Positions 11,150 through 23,708 of a stretch of 64,000 nucleotides of DNA are shown here, piece after piece. The position numbers were made by a program, and so were the translations under genes. This stretch comes from Nyssa sinensis (taxonomy: Eukaryota > Streptophyta > Magnoliopsida > Cornales > Nyssaceae), in assembly GCA_008638375.1 (NCBI GenBank), contig CM018038.1:34462169-34526168 (forward strand), read 5' to 3'. Under the pieces are notes generated by a model. It was not told the origin of the DNA. It saw only the letters and a list, made by a program, of their open reading frames with translations, and made no database searches. Numbering within the stretch: the first letter of the stretch is position 1; every line of letters starts with the position of its first letter.

Positions 11150-13010
11150 ATGGCTCCAAACCTTCATCCCAGAAGAAATCCCCAAGATCAACTCCCTGTT
11201 GGAAGAGGAAGAGGAAGAGGACGAACGCCCACTTGTCTACAATGGCAGCTTGATTGAATTCAACGATAGTCCAACCAGATGCAGGAACAACTTACAACCA
11301 TGTCATAGGCTTTGGCTTCATTGGCTCAAAACCAACGAGTCAATCATCCTCTCCCAACCAATGCTATTCACGAAGGACCTCAACCTCCTACCACCACCAC
11401 GGGCGGAAGACCCCACAACGAAGAGCTGCCCAATATGCAACCGGTACACCCCCATGGTACCGCCCAGATGGAGGTTAACCCCAACCATCAATAGCTTTGG
11501 GTAGAGGCGTGCCATTATTCCGCCTTGCCGTACACTCTTACAGCAAGACAAAGACATATCTAGGAATTCAACTACCTGAAGTCCCACGACTTCTAGTCCT
11601 TAAGGGACAATGTCCTCCAACTACTGCAAGATAGGAACCCCCCGTGATTCCCGAATCAGGAAGTATATGATAGAATCAACAACAAACATCAACGACAATA
11701 TAACTAAATCTACCCAAGGTCCCTTAGAGGATCGAAGAGATAGAAGACTTTCAAGATCAGACTATCTCGACCAAAAGATTCTATATCCCTTCAGAACAAG
11801 ACAAGTTGGGCAAACTGCTTGGTAGGTTCTCCACACCGTTCATTTCTGCTATAGTGGCAGAAGAACGACCCAAGAAGTTTATCATCCAAAAATTCACTCT
11901 TTACAATAAATCTAAAAACCCTAGTGATCATTTCTCTCACTATCAGCACACTATGGCTCTACACGGGGCAATCGATGCCTTCATGTGTCGAACTTTTGTA
12001 ACCAGCCTAAAGGGTAGTGCTCTTAAATGGCTTCACAACCTCCCTCATAACTCAATCAACAACTTTTATGAACTCAGCAAGCTGTTTCTTGGCCATTTTT
12101 TGACAAGCTAGGGGAAAGTCACTAAGGTAGTACATAACTCGTTTCAATATTGAGCTCACAGAGATGAACAACTACAGTTTAAGTTTTTAGGTGGCCGCCC
12201 TTACCTCGGGACTAGGACCTGGACGCTTTCAAGACTCTTTAACTAAGAATCCTCCAGCCAATACAACAACACTTATGCAAAGAGCATGAAAGTATATTAA
12301 CCTCGAAGACACTAAAACTTCATTTCGAAAAGCTAAGGAACAAACTCAGAAGGACAAACAAGTTCAGAAGAGAGACAACAAAGACAATAAGAAGAAAGCC
12401 CAGAGTTCTAACATGGGATCGGCATCCAGAGCACAAAATAACTCTGACTCTAGAAGGTATGGGACTTATACCCCATTAAATACCTCCCTCACTTACATCC
12501 TCCAATAGGTCTAGACTCGTGAAAATATGAAGCGACTAGAATCGTTGGAGAGCAATCTAGATACCAGGAATAGAAACAAGTATTGTGACTTTCACAAAGA
12601 ATAGGGTCATATCACTAAGAAGTGCAGAGCTCTGAAGCAAGAGATCGAGCATCTCATCAGACATGAGCAACTAAGGGTGTTCGTTTGCTAGGACGGGGGA
12701 CATAACCCAAGAGATAAGAGACTACTTCAGAGGAGGCCAGATCAGAGACCCGAGTAGGGGGGAGCTCGAAATGATCAACAATAGCCAAACAATCAACATG
12801 TAATCTTTGTACTTTATATTGATAATGTAATGACGAGAATGTCTAACAGGGCCAGAAAGAGGTACACTCGTGAAACAAGGGCAGAACATAATGTTGTCTA
12901 GATCTCGTCTATCAAGAAGAGGACTAGAATAACACCACAGATACAGTTCTTTAAGCCGGGCCTTGTTAAAGTACATTGCCCTCATAACGATGTTAGGCTA
13001 GAGTAACACA
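11150..13010 (+). pseudogene. Decayed gag (and start of protease region) of element G
   Basis: The coding region starts at an ATG at 11150 and is broken by several stops and frameshifts. It is collinear with the gag of the minus-strand element at 57-60 kb. The piece at 11806-12111 contains a retrotransposon gag core (LKGSALKWLHNLP). Near 12575-12650 lies the CCHC-like knuckle NKYCDFHKE-GHITKKCRALK. The block at about 12820-13000 matches the linker before the protease. The sequence stops before the protease Asp motif at about 13010, where a different LTR begins. No intact product is expected. Confidence 0.75.
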
Positions 13011-13184
13011 GTTTTATAAGAAGTTCACAAGTGTGGTAATAATGACTAAGCAAGTCAATAAGCACAAATCTATCAGAACATATCATTTAGCTGCCCAGGT
13101 CAAGGGATTCAATTGAATACAAAGATAAGCCTCATGGGTGTATTTATCATCTAAAGGTAACATCACCAAGTCAACAAATGGTGT

Positions 13185-13795
13185 GGGATCAAACATATAG
13201 AATCTTGGGTCAAATGGATATACAGATCTAGGTCAAATGATTATACAAATTTAAGTCAAATAGATATAAAAGTCTGGGTCAAGTAGATATAAGAATCTCA
13301 GTCATAAGAATCTCAATCTAATAGGTCAACAATTATAGTACGACATCAAACATATGGAACGCTGAGTCAAATGGATAAACAAATCTGGGTCAAATATATA
13401 TGAGAGTCTGAGTTAAATAGATAAACAACCATAGTGTGAGATCAAACATATGAAACACTGAGTCAAATGGATATACAAATTTGAGTCAAAATAGATATAA
13501 GAGTTTGAGTCAAATAGACATAAGAGTCTGAATCTAATAGATCAATAACCATAGTGCGACGTCAAACATATGAAACAGTGAGTCAAATAAATATACAAAT
13601 TTGAGTCAAATAGACATAAGAGTCTGAGTCAAATAGATATAAGAATCTGAGTCTACTAGATTAACAATCATAGTACGGCATCAAACATATGGAACACTGA
13701 GTCCAATAGATATACAAATCAGAGTCAAATAGACGTAAGGGTTTGAGTCAGATAGATATAAAAATCTGAGCCAAATAAATGAACATAACATGTTC
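13185..13795 (+). repeat. Minisatellite of about 24 bp with longer-order units
   Basis: Degenerate tandem copies of 'agtcaaatagatataagagtctg' (about 23-24 bp). They are grouped into larger units that begin with 'catcaaacatatggaacactg', spaced mostly 96-155 bp apart. A trailing partial unit is present near 13885-13930. Confidence 0.8.
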
Positions 13796-15681
13796 AACTG
13801 CCCAAGTCAACATAGTTCAATTGAATACAAAAATGAGCATCGCGGGCGTATTTCACATCCAACGGTAATGTTATCAAATCAATCAAGGGTGTGGAATCAA
13901 ACATATAGAAAATGAGTCAAATAGATGCTATTAACAAATAGGGTCCGGCTACCCCTAAACAGTACTCATCTAGGTTCACCACTCATCTTCGGGTTCCCCT
14001 AAATAGCACCAATAGCTCTTATCAAATTATATTTTCATGAGGATTATGTGTTGGGTATCATTCCTAAGCACTGACCCGTAGGTCTTCAGCATCACAAAAC
14101 AGGCATTATGACTAGCACAACCCCGTGTAGTCATAGATCGCATCATTAAAAAAATGATTCCACAAGGTATGTACATATACATAGGTTACAAATGTCCACA
14201 ACAAAAAGGATCACAATAATCACAAAGATAAGATATAACTAAGGAGTCAAGGACTCATAGATATTCACAATCAATAGAATCTCAACAGATCACAAATTCC
14301 ACATGGAAGTCACAATGAATAATAGGTCATGTACTCAAAGCAATTATTGATGCACAATTTCAAGACATAAGGATTGGCAGTCATCCAATTAAGCCACATC
14401 GGCAGAATAGAAATCCACACATTAAGGTTCAGGTTTACTTACATTAGGTTCTTAGCATTGCATTCCCATACTGGTACTATAGTGGTTATTCTATAGCCTT
14501 GTTTCATTTTTCCATCATTTGGGTGACCCTATAATCATGGATCAAAAATACATTATATATTGAATTAGTATTTATTCTAATTCCAAGCATCTTTATTCAG
14601 TATTTTAAGTTCTTTTGAACTTAATCTAATTGATTAAGAGATTCTCAAATTCCCAATTTAGGGTTTCCTGATGCTTCGTAGCTTATTTGGCCCTTCAAAG
14701 GCATAATCGTAATTTACACTTTTAATGTCCCATATTTCTCTGTACACGATTTACGTATTCGGACTTCATTTGTGAGTCCAGTCAACTATTATAACATCTA
14801 CGTGGACCTTTTAATTTCATCTATACACTTTTGGTAACTTTATTAGGTCTTAAGGACGTATTCGTCATTTTTTAGTTTGTTACTAGGTCTTATTTTTCTC
14901 AAAAGGACGTCACTGTCAAGTTTGAAATATCGAATATAATTAATATAGGCTTTTCCAGATCCTAATTAGCTTATTTGTGGCTTACATTAGGCCTAGGGGC
15001 ATTTTCATAATTTTACACTTTCACGTGTCACATTTTTTGGTACTTTATTTGTTAAAATGGACTCCACCGTTGAGTCTAAAACATCAAAGAAAGTTAGAAT
15101 ATGCGATTTCTGACATTTAACAAATTTTTAGACTACTAAGGACAAAATGATAATTATGACATTTCACGTGTTTATATTTCTAGGACTTTGATTCACAAAA
15201 ATGGATCTCGCCATTGGGTCAGAATGTCCTAAAATACTAAAGTATGTATTTTCATAGTCATTGGAGTCTAATAATAATCGTAATTATTTCAGTTTTACCG
15301 TTTACATTTTTTGGGATCTAATCTCACAATTCGGACTCCGCCGTTGAGTCTAGAATGTCCAAAAATATTGGGTTAGACTATTTTTTTTATTTTAATTGGC
15401 CTTCATTTGGCCTATTTTTGACTCAAGGGTATTTTGGTCATTTCTTTTACAATTAAAAGGATTTAAAATTAATATTTAATTAATTTCCTGGGCCATTTCA
15501 AAATTAACAAAAAGTTCTAGGGTCAATTTGTAATTAACAGAAACTATTGGAGCCAAACATAATTTCTAAAAACTGTTTAAATAAAACCAACCGGTTTAGT
15601 TAGGTTCCAAGTGAACCGGTCTAATAGGGTTAAGAACCAACCGGTTCTGTCCGGTTCATGATGTCATACTGACACCCGTCC

Positions 15682-15771
<90 letters not shown>
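15682..15771 (+). repeat. (TTA)n microsatellite, about 30 units
   Basis: A nearly pure run of TTA/ATT trinucleotides of about 90 bp inside LTR B. Confidence 0.97.
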
Positions 15772-15772
<1 letters not shown>

Positions 15773-16559
15773 TTGTTTATTCTTTAGGTCAAAACGACGT
15801 CGTTTTAATAAAACCCAAATCCATTTAAATATTCGGTCAAGACCCGACTTGAGATCCGACTAGTACAGTGATTGTCTCTTTCATTTTTTCGGCAAGGGTT
15901 CCGATCGCCTTCTCCGGCGCCGGTGACTATATCACCAATTATTTTTCAGGGAAAACTCTGATGGGGCTTGACTGCTTTTTCCATGGAGATTCTATATCCA
16001 TCTTCAAAAATTAATTTTATACAATTTTAGCCGTCGAAATAAAAGGTTATAGTCGGGCTCCAACGAGGGCCCGACTTTCCGGTGAAGTTTTGTTTTTCTA
16101 TTTCGTCACATTTTAGCGACTGTTTTGACCTAGTTTTTCTTCCTATGGGTTTTTAGGACCCTAGGGAGTATTTTCTCGTTCTTAAAACTAAACAAAATAA
16201 GCTAAAACTCATGTTTTCAAATCCTCTCTCCTTGACTGTAACCCTCGGTATCTCACTGGTCTTTCCACCATTTTTTGTGCTTTAAGTTACAGTACACCCC
16301 ATTTTTCATGCTTTTTCGAGCCATGCAATTAGTTTAAAGTTTGGTTAAGTTTTCATCATAATCCAAATTTTTCCTAAGTTTGGTCATGGTAATTTCTTAG
16401 CTCAAACTCCTCCATTTTCGCTTATATGCTATACTAGATACATGCATGTAGTTTATATCTATCAAAATCGAGGGAGAATGACCTAATTATAGGTTGGCCG
16501 GAGAAGAGTGATAATCGTGATTCATCATGATTTAAAGTATATTGAAGGCGACGAGTCAC

Positions 16560-16966
16560 GGTCAAGTTCGTTCGTCAATAAACCGATTTGATCTGTGTTG
16601 GGCTTAAATACGACGTCATTGTTTAGACACACAGAGGACCCATACTACGTCGTTTTGATGCATGCATTTATTTAAACTAATAGGACCCGAACGACATCGT
16701 TTGAAAATTTAATTTAAATAAATATATGGACGGATGCTAATATCACAGCTCGGACCAGAGCCCTTAGGGCTTGAGCCAAAACTTCTAACCATCGGGCAAC
16801 CACCATGACTTTGATATCAAATACCACAAAATATAAATATACTAGACTAAATGAATTAAAAAGAAATTAAAGGCAGATTGCTGTCAGGAAGAATCAAATC
16901 ATGGACTAAATGGAAGGAAGGCCTAGTCCTAACTAGTGAGGCACTGCTGGTGCTCAGTTATACTCC

Positions 16967-17004
<38 letters not shown>

Positions 17005-19233
17005 GTATAAATCCAAAATTAATAAAACAATTAAATTGATTTATTTAAAAGCCAATTTAAAGCCAAAGAAAGCCTACACTAGCTTTTTTCAATGCACTAG
17101 ACCCAATGATAGGGTCTATTTTTAGCAAATGAAGTCCAAAAATTTAGATACACAAACTATAATAATTAACAAAATTCTCTTAGTAATACCAAAAACTAAT
17201 AAAATTTCCACAAATGGGTCTATTCTAACCTTTCTCAACATTCGAGATTCAATTGCGAAATCCATTTTGGCAAACGAGATGCTGAAAAATTAAATACATA
17301 AAATGTAAAATTATGATTATGCCCTTAGCTATGGCTAATCCTTGGTGTTTTTTGACATTCCGGACTCAATGGTAGAGTCTGTTTTGTCAAACGAAGTTAT
17401 AAAAAACTAGATATGTAAAATACAATAATTACATAAATGCCTTTAGTGTTACCCGAAGTCAATTAAATGTCAAAGATGGTCTATTTTGACTTTCTTCGAT
17501 ACTCCGGACTCAATGGTAAAGTCCAGATTACCAAATTAATTACCGAAGAATAGCACACATGAAAAGGTAAAATTATTGAAATACCTTTAATGGGTAAATA
17601 AGTTACTGATTGAACTTAGGGAAGGGTATGGGAATGACTTAGGGTTTTGAGGGCCACTTAATCCAAAAATGGAGTCGATTAAGACTAAAAATGTCAAATA
17701 AATAATGATTAAATAGAATCATACATTTATTAAGGTATTAAACTTAGTTTGATCCCTGATCTAGGATCACCAGATGAAGGAAATATGCATAATAAGGAGA
17801 CTGATATGGGAAGTGAGTTAAGAAACAAGAACTAAGGATCCAATATAAGTAATCATGTACTTTGAAGTGGTGAATTTAATTCTATATTTATGAAATATCC
17901 TGATTTGAATACAAGCAATTTGAATTCCTGTTTGCAAGCATGCCATGTGTTTTGATTTGAAGTATGCTACAATTCCTATTTTAATACTGTTGACTATTTA
18001 ACTCCTATTTTTGCATGCTTATGAATCTTATTTGTCAAGCTACATTTTAAATTGCTCTCAGATAGCATATTTTTGAAAAGAAAGTTTTGAATATATGAAT
18101 CTTGTTTTGCTAAATTGCTCTCAGATAATTGTGCATAAACACCACGAGATTGTGAGATCCTTTGAGACTCACCACAAGTATTGCCCATAAGAAGGCATAG
18201 AGATCTCCCACGAATATTGGTCTATAGATAAAAAATATAGACCCACATGTAAAACATTAGAGTTTGGGTCGGCATAAATTCATCCTACAAGTGAAAACAA
18301 GTATAATTAAGAAATGGAAGAAGTTTTTCGAACCCCTATTCACGTGAAAATGATTTTTATCTATCGTACTTTATATGGTAAAGGGTTTTACCCTCATGTT
18401 TATCACAAAAGTATTTTATCATCCCATTTATAATGGAAAGGATTTAATTCCTCCTCGTTTATATGAACAAGCTATTTGAAAATCCTCATGCCACAAATTG
18501 GCAACCCTGTCATCTGTTTACTTGTTTGACAAGCTTCTTACTATGTGAATTATTCGCTGAAAATTTATTGTATAGGATTACGTGTTAAATGTTACTTGTT
18601 TAATTGTCTTGATTCAAGTGTCTTGTACCATGTGCTATTAAAATGTGACCAATCGATAGTGATTATTTATTATGAAATGTCTTATGCTTCAAAATGTTAT
18701 CGGTTGAAAACCCTTGATAAGGTACCGGAATTATTCATAAGTTTTTCGCGAAACTCACATGTATTTATCCATAACATTTATAGGTGAAGTGGACATGGGG
18801 TATGTGACCCACAACTATTGTGAACAACATATGTGAAGGTGGGGTATGGGACCTATAGTTAGAGCGAAGTGTGTAGGAAAAATGTGAATATGGGGTATAG
18901 AACTCACAACTAAAGGGATTTGAGAAGATCAGATGGGAACATGGGGTATAAGACCAACAACTATTGTGATAGAAAAGTGTAAGAACTAATGATGTAACAA
19001 GCCTTTGACTTGAATGACATGTAGTGTAATGCATGTGAATGTGAATATGTGTGCGTGTGTATATATATATATATATATAAATTTGCTTATCTAGAAGATC
19101 TTGTTGGATGAATGTGCACTCATATGGATGCTTTCGTTGCATACTCTTTGTTGTTGTAAGTGCAATCATCTTAATTTTTGTTAAGTGTGCTTGTATTCCC
19201 TAATTCGTAGAGGGTATATTTTGGGATGTGACA
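16560..19233 (-). mobile_element. Long LTR (C), inverted relative to LTR B
   Basis: On the minus strand this starts TGTCACATCCCAAAATATAC (19233 downward), closely similar to the start of the LTR at 19809. It carries 'ccggactcaatgg' subrepeats at about 17239, 17363 and 17501, read in the opposite direction to those of LTR B. It also has ACGT-type palindromes (about 16610, 16645, 16690) and short tandem units of about 60 bp with 'atggggtat' at 18780-18960. The left end, near 16.45-16.6 kb, could not be fixed. A (TA)n run lies at 16969-17001. Confidence 0.55.
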
Positions 19234-19808
19234 ATATAAATTTTGAGCTCTCAATGAAAGCACCAATTTGTGAGGGGTGAAAATCCACAAATAAAGATGC
19301 CCTCCTACAAAATTAGAAAATTTATTAGGAAGAGTTATGGGACACCAATGTGATGCCTACCAAGAACTCTTCAACGGTCAAGTTATAATAAGTGTTGAAG
19401 AAGCAAAGAGAAAAAACAGAAAGGCTAGGGTTTGAGTGCAAGAATTTGTGTACCTCTTTAATACGAGTATAGGGTTTTTTTTTATAAGAGTTCTTGATGT
19501 GGAGAAGAAGTATCCTTAAATATGGAAATGCCCTTTATTGTAGGAAGTTCCCCAATCATGGGGGTATATAGGGTCACAAATGGTACCTATATTGGGGTTA
19601 TGCCCTTGATTATCTTAGGATTGTGGTTCTTTCCTATTTTGGGATATTAGAATACAGTCTGACTTGGTTAACCTGCCTGAGCTACTAATAGCCCCGTGTT
19701 AGAGCTACACCCGGATTGAGGGTTGGTCCAGCTTTGTTCGGGATAGAACATCATGTCATAGTCCAGACATATCCGAACTAGGCATTAGTCAGTTCGGCCA
19801 TGAGCTTT

Positions 19809-22800
19809 TGTCACGACCTGAAAATTTACCCTATGTGGATCCTGAATCGCGACCACCACCCTTTGGCCCGGGGACCGTCAGGCAAGGCTTACAAAAGCAA
19901 CGATACCGGACAGTGGTGCGGCCTATGTTTGCGGAAGCGTGAAAAACTTTTTCCTTTCTTTTCTTTTTTCTTTTTTTAAATTTTTCGCACATCCGTCCAA
20001 TACTGTCGCTCTTCAGAATGGTACACATGATAATACATTCAGAGCATAATAAAAACTTTTAAAGTTTCATATATAATACATATCCAGTTGTCCCTCGGGA
20101 CTTAGTTACAAAACATTTTAACATTTACTATAACAAAAGTGACTAACTATAAATCCTTAGTACATCCCAAAAACTGTTAATACAAAAGTGACCAACATAT
20201 GGTCCTACTACTTCCATGCTAACCCTGTAGGGAGCTTCCTATGCCCTTCCACAAAATGGGCAAAACTCTAATCATCTTCATCACCAAAAAGGGTCAAGAT
20301 CACTTCTGTTACTTGTATATATATGTCGGATAATTCCGGGTAAGCTAAACTAAGCTTGTGAGTATTTCCAGCATTTTTCATGGGTTTTCAATTAGCAGTG
20401 GTTAGTGTATGAGATTTTTATAAAACATTCACTACTAATTGTTTGTATACTTCAAATATAGAGTATATGCATTCTTTAAAACAGATAGCTTCGAAACATT
20501 TAAAGTATTCAAGCTCAACATATGCTTCTTCAAATATTTCAAAAAAAAACTTTGAAACATGTACATATGTGTAGTAAAATAAGGGTAAAACTTTCTTTCA
20601 CTTTTGAACATAACATCTTATCACTTTTATTAGTAGAATCCATTTCGAACCGGACTCTAGTATTACTTCCTGTGGAGAATTCTCATGCTTGGGGGATTAG
20701 ATCCTGCTACCTAGCATTCTTCATGTCAATTGAGTTCCGAAGAACCCAAAATCAGTTTTAGTGCTTACGCACATTATTATCTTGCATTACCAGTGGCAAC
20801 AGAAGGTATATAAAACATTTACAAATAGATGCTATTTAAAACATTAATACATGACCTCCCTGTAATTGCATTTAAATACATTTAACAAATGAATTCTTCA
20901 AATAGATGTTTTCATGAGCATTCAAAACATGATATTCATGACTTCATGATAGATTCTTCAAATACTTGGAATGTTCAAATTCAGAATATTTTAACAACAT
21001 TTGGCATTTTAAAATTAGACATGTTGAAACATAATTTGAGAAAAACTGTGGTAGAAACCATTCACCGAGCATGTCACAATAAGGTTTTATAAAGAACAGA
21101 AATACTTTAAAACAGGAATTAGGTAAATACTGAATTTGAGATTCAAATGCTTCAGATATTTTGAACTTAGAACTTCTTCAAATTCATGGAGTTAAATCTC
21201 CACTTCAAATACATGATTACTCACCTTATACTTCGGGGTGGGAGCTACTGATATGCCTTTCCTTTCCTTCGATGAGCCTAAAACAATTTATAAAAATTCC
21301 ATAAATTTTACATGTAATTCAATTATCATCAAATTTATCTTAACCTGTGAAATGCCTAAATATTTTAATAGGTTTTATTCTTCTTAAATTGTACTTTAAT
21401 TTATAAGATAGATATCACCTTCGTTCCTTATCCTTGAGCGACTCAATTTCCTGAAAGTTATAGCCCACACCTTCTGTTCTTTCAGCCAGCTTCTTTGTGG
21501 CCTTTTCTTTCATTAGTTGCCCTATTGGGACGATAGGAGTCTGGATAATGAACGGCTCCCAACAAAGTATTTTCACCTTCTTGGCGGTGTTTATTTTTCT
21601 TTCAATTACCTTCTGCTCCCAGGTTAAATCATCCATGTTGATTTTAATTCAATCTCAACCTACGACACAATTTAAGGTATCAAGTAGTTAATTACTAATT
21701 ATCATTATACTCTTCGGGTAGCTTCATTAAATTTTGGGTTCGATTCTATAACGTCACATATTTTTCCATACTTATTTTCATAATATGGATCTCACCATTG
21801 AGTCTAGAACGTCAAAAAAGTTAGCTTACACCTTCTCGAACTTTCATTTGGCTTCGGGGATACTAGGGGTAAAATGGTCATTTTTTACTTTTAAATGTCT
21901 TTATTTTTCGGGACTTTGTCCCTTGAAACAGATCCCTCCATTGGCTTTAGAATGTTTGACACATAAAGAAAACACTATTTACTTATTTATTTTGGACATC
22001 AAAATATTTTATTGTTATTAAATTAATTAAATTGATTTGATTTAATTAATTATAAAATTATATATTATATATTATTTCTATAAAATATAAGCAATGGTGC
22101 TACGTTGGCACAGTGGCAGAATTGGGGGGGTTAAAGTGAGAGGTCGAGCGTTCGAATCTAGGGAGCTACGACTCCTCATTTTTTTTTTTTTTTCCCGATT
22201 TTATCAGGGCCAAACGGCGGACAAGGGTTAAATCAGGGTTAGGGTTTTCCCTGAATTGGAATAGGTTTAATTAATCAGATCTAATCCCCGTAACCAAACA
22301 ACCCAATTTCAGTTTTAAAGTTATAACACAACACTTTAAAACGGTGCCGTCCCACTCATACCTTATATGCAATGGGTCGAGTCCCGACTCGAACCCAGAT
22401 CCGATCCGAGACCGACCCAACACTATTCACCTTCTTCCTTTCTTCTGCCGATCGTGTTGCCCTAGTTGTAGCTTTTTACTTTTCTAATTTCGTGAATTTT
22501 TAGTTGGTCATTTGCTCTATTTTTCACGTCAAAACGTTTCTGGAAGCCTAAGGATTATCTCAGCATTTGTTTAAGGCCTCAGATCTAGCTCAAGTGCTCG
22601 GTTTAAAGCTTGATAGCCGAACCTACAACTCAGTCATTCATGGTTGTTTTTGGCCCAAAACTCTTGGGGTTTCTTCTATTGTGATCTATTTATCATGGGG
22701 TTCAAGTCCCCATTCTCAAAATCAGGTATTACAGCAAGTTTGAAGATTGTGTCAAAAAAACCAAAACTAGCAAGTCATGTTTCTAGGGTTTTCTTTGAGT

Positions 22801-23683
22801 CTCTAGGTCATGGCTTAGTGTTTTTAGAACACTTGTGAGGTCTAGTGAAGGTTTCAACAAGCTAAATGTGGTTTGGTTTAGATGATTTTAGACCTGTACC
22901 AATGAAGGTGCATCTATGGCGGTTATGTACGGCTTAGGGTTTTGGGCTGTTCTAGGGTCCAAAATTTCACTCCTATTCAAGGTGACAAGCCCCCGAATGT
23001 CATGTATGCAACAATTGAACCCAAAACAGCTAGTACACGAAAAATTTCCTAGAGAAAGAAAAATATGGGTTTTGTGTTTTTACCCCTTAAGAGTGACTCT
23101 CCTCTCCTTCTTCTTGGTCGTTGGGTTGGTGATTTCCTTCAGGTCAAGGTAGTCATACATGCAGCCCTTCTCCTCTTCTTTTTCCCTTTCCTGACTTCCT
23201 TTCTACTTTCTTTCTTTTCTTTTTGCTTTTCATTTAATGTTTGTTGATATTTTGTGTTATATATATATATATATATATATTATACTAAAACATACACTAC
23301 ACACCCTCACTCACACACATTAGCTGCCGACACTTCTCCTTCACCCATATCAGTTCTGCTTTCTTCATTTCCACATATATATATATACATACATTAACCT
23401 ACGTGTATATATATATATATATATGTTTATTACATATACACACCTTAATGTGTGTATTAATCATACATATACATATATATATATGTTAATTATATATATA
23501 TACACACACATATACATGCACAAATTTATGCATATGCTTACTCGTAACTGCGTATACCCGTACCTTGCTTATTTAGTCGTATTATACCTCGACACTCGAT
23601 TTTCATAATTATATTTGAACTACCGTTTTACATCTCATAAAGCGAGTCAATTTACTTGGATGTTTTTGGGTCGGGGTGTTACA
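19809..23683 (+). mobile_element. Solo LTR (D), about 3.9 kb
   Basis: The sequence starts TGTCACGACCTG and ends GGTCGGGGTGTTACA; these ends are imperfect inverted repeats. The five bases before it are GCTTT (19804-19808) and the five after are GCTTC (23684-23688), a near-perfect target duplication. No PBS, PPT or coding region adjoins it, so it is a solo LTR left by recombination between two LTRs. Inside are 'ccattgagtctagaacgtc' subrepeats near 21790 and 21940, a Pol III-like module (separate entry), an AAAACGGTGCCGT palindrome near 22338, and AT microsatellites at 23256-23520. The ORFs within it look like chance. Confidence 0.8.
22098..22193 (+). promoter_or_regulatory. Pol III-like module inside LTR D
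   Basis: This contains an A-box-like TTGGCACAGTGGC (22105-22117) and, about 34 bases on, a B-box-like GCGTTCGAATCT (22149-22160). After the B box come a short hairpin (GGAGCTACGACTCC) and 15 consecutive T (22179-22193), the form of a Pol III terminator. A related module lies in LTR E. No tRNA cloverleaf can be folded by eye because the T stem and acceptor do not pair, so it is not called a tRNA gene. Confidence 0.5.
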
Positions 23684-23708
23684 GCTTCTGTCTAGGCTGC
23701 TTTAATCA

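Larger units (their letters stand above)
13011..16500 (+). mobile_element. Long LTR (B), truncated
   Basis: Part of a long LTR of the same type as 39925-43633: the block at about 14030-14130 (GTGTTGGGTATCATTCC) matches its reverse complement at about 42600-42710. It carries 'GGACTC...GAGTC' subrepeats between 14740 and 15370, and a perfect 16-bp palindrome AAAACGACGTCGTTTT at 15791-15806. It interrupts element G near 13010. The right boundary is uncertain because an oppositely oriented copy follows near 16.5 kb. No protein-coding gene is seen. Confidence 0.55.
19271..23708 (-). mobile_element. LTR (H) with adjacent PBS, split by solo LTR D
   Basis: Read on the minus strand, the sequence just outside the left edge (19270 downward to about 19250) is TTGGTGCTTTCATTGAGAGC, a primer-binding-site type common beside plant gypsy LTRs. 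The LTR would run from TGA at 19271 to TCA at 23708, about 560 bp once the 3.9-kb LTR inside is removed. The internal region to the left is cut off by LTR C. The outer boundary at 23708 is a guess from the TGA...TCA ends. Confidence 0.35.

Noticed and set aside
18765..19169. 134-residue ORF on the minus strand
   Set aside because: It is built from a short tandem repeat and a (TA)n run inside LTR C.
22098..22180. tRNA gene in LTR D
   Set aside because: A and B boxes are present, but the T stem and acceptor stem do not pair, so it is described as a Pol III-like module only.
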